DNA of 64,000 nucleotides. It comes from DAOUJH01 sp965116555. Its GTDB lineage: Bacteria; Chloroflexota; Dehalococcoidia; Lucifugimonadales; QGNO01. Below, piece after piece: positions 59,260 through 64,000 of this stretch. Every line of letters starts with the position of its first letter. Within the stretch, counting starts at the first letter, position 1. The translations under genes and the position numbers were made by a program. The DNA is taken from NCBI GenBank assembly GCA_965116555.1, contig OZ220698.1, positions 2,170,001 through 2,234,000 of the forward strand, written 5' to 3'. The notes under the pieces were generated by a model. That model ran no database searches. It was not told the origin of the DNA and saw nothing but the letters and a program-made list of their open reading frames with translations.

Positions 59260-59297
59260 ATTATACGAATTTTATATGAATCTTACGCGAATCTTAC
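59260..59297 (-). promoter_or_regulatory. livK promoter: TATAAT with three 11-bp direct repeats in place of a -35 box
   Basis: On the minus strand a perfect TATAAT (top 59260-59265) lies 36 nt before the livK start. Directly upstream are three head-to-tail 11-bp units (top 59265-59297): GTAAGATTCGC, GTAAGATTCAT, ATAAAATTCGT. There is no consensus -35. An 11-bp period with a 7+4 layout is the arrangement bound by OmpR/PhoB-family regulators at activator-dependent promoters. Confidence 0.55.
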
Positions 59298-59488
59298 AAT
59301 ACCGTCCGACGTTCGGCAAACTAGAGTGTGGCTAGAGAGGCTAGGCTCATGCAAGCGCCAGGCATCTTCTATCTGCTAGACTGGTGAGAGGAGGGATGGA
59401 TTGGGAACGATGCGGTAGTGTGTGCAGAGAGGAGAGGCTGCTCAGCCAGACCTTCAACGTCGCCTACCCAACGAGGAGCGATCCGCGA

Positions 59489-60160
59489 GTGACCAAGTTC
59501 AGCGACATTCTGAGAAACCGCGCTTCCGGCATCTGGGAGATGGAGCACCGGCACCCGTTCGTAGTCGAGCTCGGAGACGGCACACTTCCTCTGGAGAAAT
59601 TCCAGTGGTACATGAGGCAGGACTACCTGTTCTTGATAGACTTCAGCCGTGTCATTGCCATGGCCGTGGCCAAGGCAGACTCCCTGGACGATATGGGCTG
59701 GTTCGCCCGACTGCTCCACGAGACGCTGAACACGGAGATGGCTCTACACGTTAGCTTCTGCCAGGAGTTCGGCATATCAGAATCCGAGCTACTGGCAACC
59801 CAACTATCGCCGACGACCCTAGCCTACACTAACCATATGCTCTCCAACGCGCACTCGGGTACAATTGGTGAGGTTGCGGCTACTCTTCTACCATGCTCCT
59901 GGGGATACGCGGAGATAGGGCAGGCCCTGGAGGCGCGGGGCAAGCCCGAGGATCACCCCCTCTACTGCCGGTGGATAGAGATGTACAGCTCTCCAGAATT
60001 CGGTGAACTGGCCGAGTGGCTCCGCTCCTTCATAGACCGCACCGCGCTGAGTCTAGGCGAGGAGCAGCGTGAGCGACTGGCACAGATATTTGTTTCCAAC
60101 AGCAAGTACGAGTACCTGTTCTGGGACGCCGCTTACAGGATGGAGGATTGGCCCATATAG
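59489..60160 (+). CDS. tenA: TenA family thiaminase II / aminopyrimidine aminohydrolase
   Basis: 223 aa from GTG 59489, with GAGGAG about 9 nt upstream; the frame extends further but that part does not look like TenA. Helical-bundle motifs: EHRHPFVVELGDGTL, WYMRQDYLFLIDF (active-site Asp), LLPCSWGYAEIG (catalytic Cys) and SKYEYLFWDAAY (late Glu). It salvages the pyrimidine half of degraded thiamine. It is divergent from the liv operon, so the transporter may import a thiamine-related compound; that is a guess from position. Confidence 0.88.
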   Translation: MTKFSDILRNRASGIWEMEHRHPFVVELGDGTLPLEKFQWYMRQDYLFLIDFSRVIAMAVAKADSLDDMGWFARLLHETLNTEMALHVSFCQEFGISESELLATQLSPTTLAYTNHMLSNAHSGTIGEVAATLLPCSWGYAEIGQALEARGKPEDHPLYCRWIEMYSSPEFGELAEWLRSFIDRTALSLGEEQRERLAQIFVSNSKYEYLFWDAAYRMEDWPI

Positions 60161-60250
60161 GTACAGACGATGCTAAGCTGCCCGAATGACCGGCATGCTG
60201 TAGCGGCTTGAGCCGCCGCTGCTTATGTTTGTCTTGAGCCGAGACGCTGT

Positions 60251-60967
60251 CTAAGAGGCCGCTTCTTCGCCCACGAACTCCTGGCGTCCCTGCATGATCC
60301 CCACGCCGATGACCAGGATGCAGAGGGAGCCGAAGAACAACACGACGTTGCTGAAAATCACGACACCGTGCAGGTCTATGGCCGGTACGTGCTCCGCAAT
60401 CATCAGAACGATGAAGCTGAGCACGCCAGTTAGCGACAATCCCAGAGCCGCCAGCTTGAAGATGCTTATGCCGGCGCACCGGCGCGCCAGCCCATATCCG
60501 AATATAGCCGAGCCGATGGACGTAACGTAAAGGAAGGCAAAGTGTAGCCCCCCAGCCGCCGCAAAGAGCGTCGTCGCCATGGTCATTTCTTCTGCGGCAG
60601 TGCCTCCGACGCCGTGTTCTAGCACGTGGATCAGAACATGCCGGATGCTCAGCTCAACGATGAGAAAGGCGTACCCAAATAGGAAGATATTCAGTGCAAA
60701 GCTAGAAACGCGGTTCATGAGTGAACCGCTGCTGAACGCTCGGTGCAAGCTGTGCAGTCCAAACCAGTAGAGTACAACGCTGATAACGAAGAGGAACGTC
60801 ACGTATTGCGCCAAAGGAGCATTGTCTCCCAAAACGCCCGCCGCCTCTACAAAGTTGGCAGGGTCTACCGGTTCCATCAGAAGCCCGCCCGGAGTGAACA
60901 GCGATCCCACAAGACCAACAACCACTGCGATAATGAGTGACCAACCAGCCGCCGAGTTGATAGTCAT
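60251..60967 (-). CDS. Multi-spanning membrane protein, family unknown
   Basis: 238 aa with six or seven hydrophobic segments. No catalytic motif is visible; conserved-looking polar residues are HxxH-like (IRHVLIHVLEHG) between spans 3 and 4 and GGLHFAFLYV. I use ATG 60967, which has AAGGAGG 5 nt upstream; the longer open frame is not protein-like. The histidines might bind metal or haem. Confidence 0.75.
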   Translation of the reverse strand: MTINSAAGWSLIIAVVVGLVGSLFTPGGLLMEPVDPANFVEAAGVLGDNAPLAQYVTFLFVISVVLYWFGLHSLHRAFSSGSLMNRVSSFALNIFLFGYAFLIVELSIRHVLIHVLEHGVGGTAAEEMTMATTLFAAAGGLHFAFLYVTSIGSAIFGYGLARRCAGISIFKLAALGLSLTGVLSFIVLMIAEHVPAIDLHGVVIFSNVVLFFGSLCILVIGVGIMQGRQEFVGEEAAS

Positions 60968-61113
60968 CTCACCCTCCTTAGAGTATGGATGCAACAGATG
61001 GTACCCAAGTGGCGCTGTTCTGAAAAGATGCGAGCGGGAGAAATTAGGAGGGGGTTTTGGAGAGACGACCTTAGGCTCTGACCGGTTCGAAAGAAACGGA
61101 CTGCCACGGCACC

Positions 61114-61144
61114 TTGACTTGTACATGTGACCTTCTACTACAAT
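61114..61144 (+). promoter_or_regulatory. Candidate leaderless promoter of the STAS gene
   Basis: TTGACT (61114-61119), 19 nt, TACAAT (61139-61144), then 7 nt (no SD) to the ATG at 61152. Same geometry as the promoter at 1935-1965. Confidence 0.45.
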
Positions 61145-61151
61145 AGCCTCC

Positions 61152-61499
61152 ATGATGCTCGACATTGTCTCGTCCGAGGGTCGCGTCCTACTGCTGCAAG
61201 CTTGGGGGCGCATTGACTTCTTCAACGCTGATGTATTCGAAGTCCAGGCTAGACGCGTCTTGGCGGGCGCTGACCGTGATGTCATCATAGACGCATCGGG
61301 AGTGACCTATCTGAGCACCCCGGGTCTACGCGTACTTTTGCACCTGTGGCAGGACCTCAAGAAGGAGGACCACACCCTCCACATCTGTGGCCTTAGACCA
61401 TACATACAGCAGGTCTTTGAGATAATTGGGTTCAACCAGATCATCCCCAATCATGCGGATGTTGCCGCAGCCTTGGACGCTGTCGAGAGCCGCAGTTAG
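61152..61499 (+). CDS. STAS-domain protein (anti-sigma factor antagonist family)
   Basis: 115 aa. The STAS phosphorylation loop is DASGVTYLSTPGLRVLL (about 50-66), with Ser59/Thr60 at the usual site of reversible phosphorylation by an anti-sigma kinase. No RsbW-like kinase is adjacent. Its start may be leaderless. It would act in a partner-switching cascade. Confidence 0.88.
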   Translation: MMLDIVSSEGRVLLLQAWGRIDFFNADVFEVQARRVLAGADRDVIIDASGVTYLSTPGLRVLLHLWQDLKKEDHTLHICGLRPYIQQVFEIIGFNQIIPNHADVAAALDAVESRS

Positions 61500-61508
61500 A
61501 GTTCCTAC

Positions 61509-62876
61509 CTAGTTGGTGCGGGACGCCAACAGGTCTGCTACCTCAATTGCGGCGCTCTGACCACTGGATAGGGCGCCGTTGACCGACGGCACGCGCATGT
61601 AATCTCCCGCCAAAAACAGGTTGTCGATTCGTCCTGCAAGCTGCGCCGGGATGTTCGCCAAGGCGGCGAGCATCCCGGGCGTCCCCATGCACAGCGCCTC
61701 TTCCCATCGATACACGCGGTAAAACAGACCCTCGTCGTCGCCGGGAAGAGCGGAGCCTGGGGGCGCTTTTTGTCGAGCGGCGCCCAGCATGTGTTTCTTT
61801 ATCTCTTCGTCGTGGAGCGGGATGAGTTCCTTGGCGCGGTCGCGTCCGATGAGCAGGTCGAGGATGCTTTTGCCCGGAGGGGCGCAGGCAGGCAGGAAGG
61901 CGGTTCGGTTCAGCAGGAGCGGCGTATCGTCGTCCTCGGGGAAGAGAGCGCCATGCCAGCCTGGAGGGAGCGGGGAGTGGTCAAGGCCGATCACCACCCG
62001 GCAACCGGTTGAGTAGCTGACGGTGCTTAGAGCGCGGCGGGTCTCTTCCGGCAGGTCGGGGATGAGGTCCGGGACCTTGGTACCGGGGACGGCGCATATG
62101 ACGGCGTCAGCCTCGATAGTCTCGCCGTCCACAACGACGCCGGTCGCCTTCCCGTCTGCGGCGACGATTCTCCTCACGGGAGTAGATACGCGAATCGCAT
62201 CGGAGCATGCAGTGGCAAGCGCTTGGCTCAGGGAGCCGATGCCTCGTTCTGGCATGTAAACTCTGCCGGAGTGCAGCATCGTTTCTCCGATGTAGGCCCG
62301 CATCAGCGCTTGGCCTGCGGGCGCCGGATCCCCCAATATCATGTCGAGGGGCGCTTTGAGCGTCACCTGCAGTTTCCGGGGCACACGGAGCCGCTCCAGG
62401 TAATCGCCGAAGGACTCATCGTCGTCGATCTCGGCGAGGGGGCTGTCGCCGGCGAAACTCATGTAGTCCGACTGTTGCCGGATCTGACGCATCACCTTGA
62501 AACTGGCCCGCATGCCTGACGGGGAGAGGAATCCCATGGTCATGGCTGTACGCAGATGCCGGATGAAATTCCAGAGCGACTGGTCCGGCGTTGTGGTAAC
62601 CCACCGTCCGTTGCGGTAGTGGCCGAACTTCATCTGGGAAGGTACTAGGGGCAGTCCCAACTCCTCGCAGATGCGGAATGCGGTGTCGTAGGTGGAGGTG
62701 AAGACGAAAGCGCCCATGTCCAGGGAGAACCCGTCCACCCTCTCTCCGCTGCCGCGTCCTCCCACACGGTCCTTAGCCTCAAGCAGGAGGGGAGTGATGC
62801 CCCGCTTCATCAGCGTGTAGGCGGCGCTGAGACCTGCGAATCCCCCACCGACTATGACGACTCGCTTGGCGCTCAT
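61509..62876 (-). CDS. NAD(P)/FAD-dependent oxidoreductase (amine oxidase/phytoene-desaturase-like)
   Basis: 455 aa. The FAD Rossmann motif VVIVGGGFAGLSAAYTLMKR is at the N-terminus, followed by LEAKDRVGGRGSGERVDGF, the GG motif of the amine-oxidase superfamily. The C-terminal FAD site reads LFLAGDYMRVPSVNGALSSG. Close families are hydroxysqualene, carotenoid and protoporphyrinogen oxidases; no isoprenoid or haem gene is adjacent, so the substrate is open. tRNA-Glu lies 54 nt upstream. Confidence 0.87.
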   Translation of the reverse strand: MSAKRVVIVGGGFAGLSAAYTLMKRGITPLLLEAKDRVGGRGSGERVDGFSLDMGAFVFTSTYDTAFRICEELGLPLVPSQMKFGHYRNGRWVTTTPDQSLWNFIRHLRTAMTMGFLSPSGMRASFKVMRQIRQQSDYMSFAGDSPLAEIDDDESFGDYLERLRVPRKLQVTLKAPLDMILGDPAPAGQALMRAYIGETMLHSGRVYMPERGIGSLSQALATACSDAIRVSTPVRRIVAADGKATGVVVDGETIEADAVICAVPGTKVPDLIPDLPEETRRALSTVSYSTGCRVVIGLDHSPLPPGWHGALFPEDDDTPLLLNRTAFLPACAPPGKSILDLLIGRDRAKELIPLHDEEIKKHMLGAARQKAPPGSALPGDDEGLFYRVYRWEEALCMGTPGMLAALANIPAQLAGRIDNLFLAGDYMRVPSVNGALSSGQSAAIEVADLLASRTN

Positions 62877-62930
62877 ATGCGCGGCTCCCTTCTAGCCACC
62901 TTCCATCTATGTTCGCGGGGCGCAAGCGCG

Positions 62931-63007
62931 TGGTGGCGCATACGGGATTCGAACCCGTGATCTTCGCCTTGAGAGGGCGATGTCCTTGGCCGCTAGACGA
63001 ATGCGCC
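62931..63007 (-). tRNA. tRNA-Glu (anticodon CTC)
   Basis: 77 nt including encoded CCA. Acceptor GGCGCAT/ATGCGCC, anticodon stem TCGCC/GGCGA with loop CTCTCAA (anticodon CTC), T-arm ACGGG/CCCGT around TTCGAAT. Confidence 0.95.
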
Positions 63008-63025
63008 ACGGGGGCTGCTTGAACC

Positions 63026-63099
63026 TGGCTGGGGATCCTGGATTCGAACCAGGGCTTTCAGATCCAGAGTCTGACGTCCTACCACTAGACGAATCCCCA
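63026..63099 (-). tRNA. tRNA-Gln (anticodon CTG)
   Basis: 74 nt including encoded CCA. Acceptor TGGGGAT/ATCCCCA, anticodon stem TCAGA/TCTGA with loop CTCTGGA (anticodon CTG), T-arm CCTGG/CCAGG. It lies 18 nt upstream of tRNA-Glu, probably in one transcript. Confidence 0.95.
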
Positions 63100-63169
63100 A
63101 GCGAGGACTCATTCTAGCACCGCTGGCTTACGGCGAGCAAACCCTATCTCTGTATCCGTACGATGCTCG

Positions 63170-63421
63170 CTACTCGTCTATGTCTTCTTCCACTATTGAA
63201 ATAGTGGCCGGACGTGTGCGAGGAGAGTCGGTTATGACGGGCATATCCCTCTCCCACCCCAAACTATCCAGGGAATTCCTGAAGAACCGCTCCTCACCAC
63301 ACAGACGGCAACGCCCCTTGCTGGTAGGCCCTCCCGCCGGTTCAATCAGCCAGTGGTGCTGACACAGGTTTTGCTTTTCCTCTGTGGTCTTTTCTTCTAA
63401 TAGATGGTTTGTGTTCACCAT
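63170..63421 (-). CDS. Small zinc-knuckle protein, function unknown
   Basis: 83 aa. The motif CQHHWLIEPAGGPTSKG is followed by CRLCGEERFFRNS, giving a Cys-His-His ... Cys-x2-Cys metal site; the C-terminus is acidic. Short proteins with this HHW-IEPPxGPTSxG-CRxCG pattern are widespread in Chloroflexi-like genomes, but I know of no function. The 193 bases between it and the next gene hold nothing I can name. Confidence 0.75.
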   Translation of the reverse strand: MVNTNHLLEEKTTEEKQNLCQHHWLIEPAGGPTSKGRCRLCGEERFFRNSLDSLGWERDMPVITDSPRTRPATISIVEEDIDE

Positions 63422-63614
63422 ACTCCCTCACCACACATCTGTTCTAATCTAGGACTCTCCATTGTAATACCTCAGGTCGGTTCGGTCAAGGGGCAAATGA
63501 CCTTGCTTTTGTTTCAAAGTCATGTTCCTGCAACCCTCCACAATAACTATTACGTAAACCAGGCGGATAAGGTTCCACAACATGGGCGAAAAGGAAAGCT
63601 CCCCGCCAGAACGA

Positions 63615-64000
63615 CTAGGCGTAGTCGACCAGCTTACGGTCGATAGGGTTCACCTCTCCAATATCCTGGTTCAGGTCCCATAACGTTATCCTCTCTATCT
63701 CGTCGTTGCTTTGGAAGGGTGCGAGCTTATCTACCACGGCTGAAAAGAGCGACGTGTATTCGGTGATCCCATCGGAGGTGGCTGTCTTGGCCAGGCCGCA
63801 AAAGCGAAGCGACTTGGCCCCTTGATTAGTCTCCTCCTTGAACTCCCTTGCGGCGCATTCCCGTGGTGTCTCACCCGCTTCTATAGCCCCGCCGGGTATC
63901 TCCCATTGCCCCCTGTGTCTATCAAAGACAAACAGATAACGGTCATCCCAGCGTGCGACAACTAGCGCACCCGTCAGCGGTTGGAACGCCGAGGCAGCAT
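63615..64000 (-). CDS. Nudix hydrolase, 5' end beyond the window
   Basis: 128 codons are visible from the right edge to TAG (63615-63617). The Nudix box is present: GGAIEAGETPRECAAREF then KEET, i.e. G-x5-E-x7-R-E-x2-E-E, preceded by RHRGQWEIPGG. Nudix enzymes hydrolyse nucleoside diphosphates linked to other groups. The first ten or so residues may be missing. The C-terminus ends KLVDYA. Confidence 0.85.
   Translation of the reverse strand, partial: AASAFQPLTGALVVARWDDRYLFVFDRHRGQWEIPGGAIEAGETPRECAAREFKEETNQGAKSLRFCGLAKTATSDGITEYTSLFSAVVDKLAPFQSNDEIERITLWDLNQDIGEVNPIDRKLVDYA

Noticed and set aside
1..64000. CRISPR array, insertion sequence with inverted repeats, or prophage structural genes
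   Set aside because: No regularly spaced repeats, no DDE or Y1/HUH transposase and no phage structural proteins were seen.

Overview
The window is a gene-dense bacterial chromosome segment, roughly 55-60% G+C. Most genes are short operons with 4-nt overlaps. The gene set is housekeeping (fabF, recJ, lgt, birA, lipB, panE, thiGES, a XerC/D-type recombinase, class A RNase P RNA and four tRNAs) plus catabolic and transport genes (HpaI-type aldolase, two amidohydrolases, Ldh-family oxidoreductase, liv-type ABC transporter, two MFS carriers). Together with mixed Shine-Dalgarno and leaderless-looking starts and many hairpin repeats between genes, this suggests an uncultured Chloroflexota lineage (Dehalococcoidia/SAR202-like). 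That placement is inference; the window has no rRNA marker.

Layout. 0-4 kb: amino-acid ABC transporter, then an ACP-like protein, a phosphopantetheinyl transferase and an alpha/beta hydrolase. 3.8-10 kb: AlaX, an unknown protein, a slipin and an NfeD-type membrane protease; two endonuclease VII-like genes and repeats lie between slipin and NfeD. 10-17 kb: Ntn hydrolase, cupin, repeat arrays, then an operon of membrane protein, DUF58 protein and a transglutaminase lacking its catalytic cysteine. 17-24 kb: antiporter, SLOG protein, TatD, hydrolase, two MFS genes, MazG-like protein. 24-28 kb: methyltransferase remnant, Cache lipoprotein, thiG-thiE-thiS, a LiaF-like protein, glutamate dehydrogenase. 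28-37 kb: a fused DUF262-HNH-HEPN protein, catabolic enzymes, an orphan HigA, and a separate two-gene DUF262 + HEPN cassette. 37-50 kb: dehydrogenases, fabF-recJ, lgt, MetE-like protein, XerC/D, cytidylate kinase-like protein, birA, uspA, panE, rnpB. 50-64 kb: a degenerate serine recombinase coupled to a zinc-ribbon coiled-coil protein, alkD, lipB, the livKHMGF operon, tenA, a STAS protein, an FAD oxidoreductase, tRNA-Glu/tRNA-Gln and a partial Nudix gene.

The strongest discovery candidate is at 34999-36816. A 15-bp perfect direct repeat, one copy of which is the 3' end of tRNA-Arg(TCG), encloses exactly two overlapping genes: a DUF262 (ParB/GmrS-like) protein and a small HEPN protein with an Rx4H motif. 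No integrase is present. Six kilobases away one polypeptide carries DUF262, an HNH motif and a C-terminal Rx4H HEPN-like segment, so the same functions occur fused and split in one window. This fits a compact, mobile anti-phage or toxin-type module. A second candidate is the endonuclease VII pair that appears to have inserted into an NfeD/slipin operon between imperfect direct repeats.
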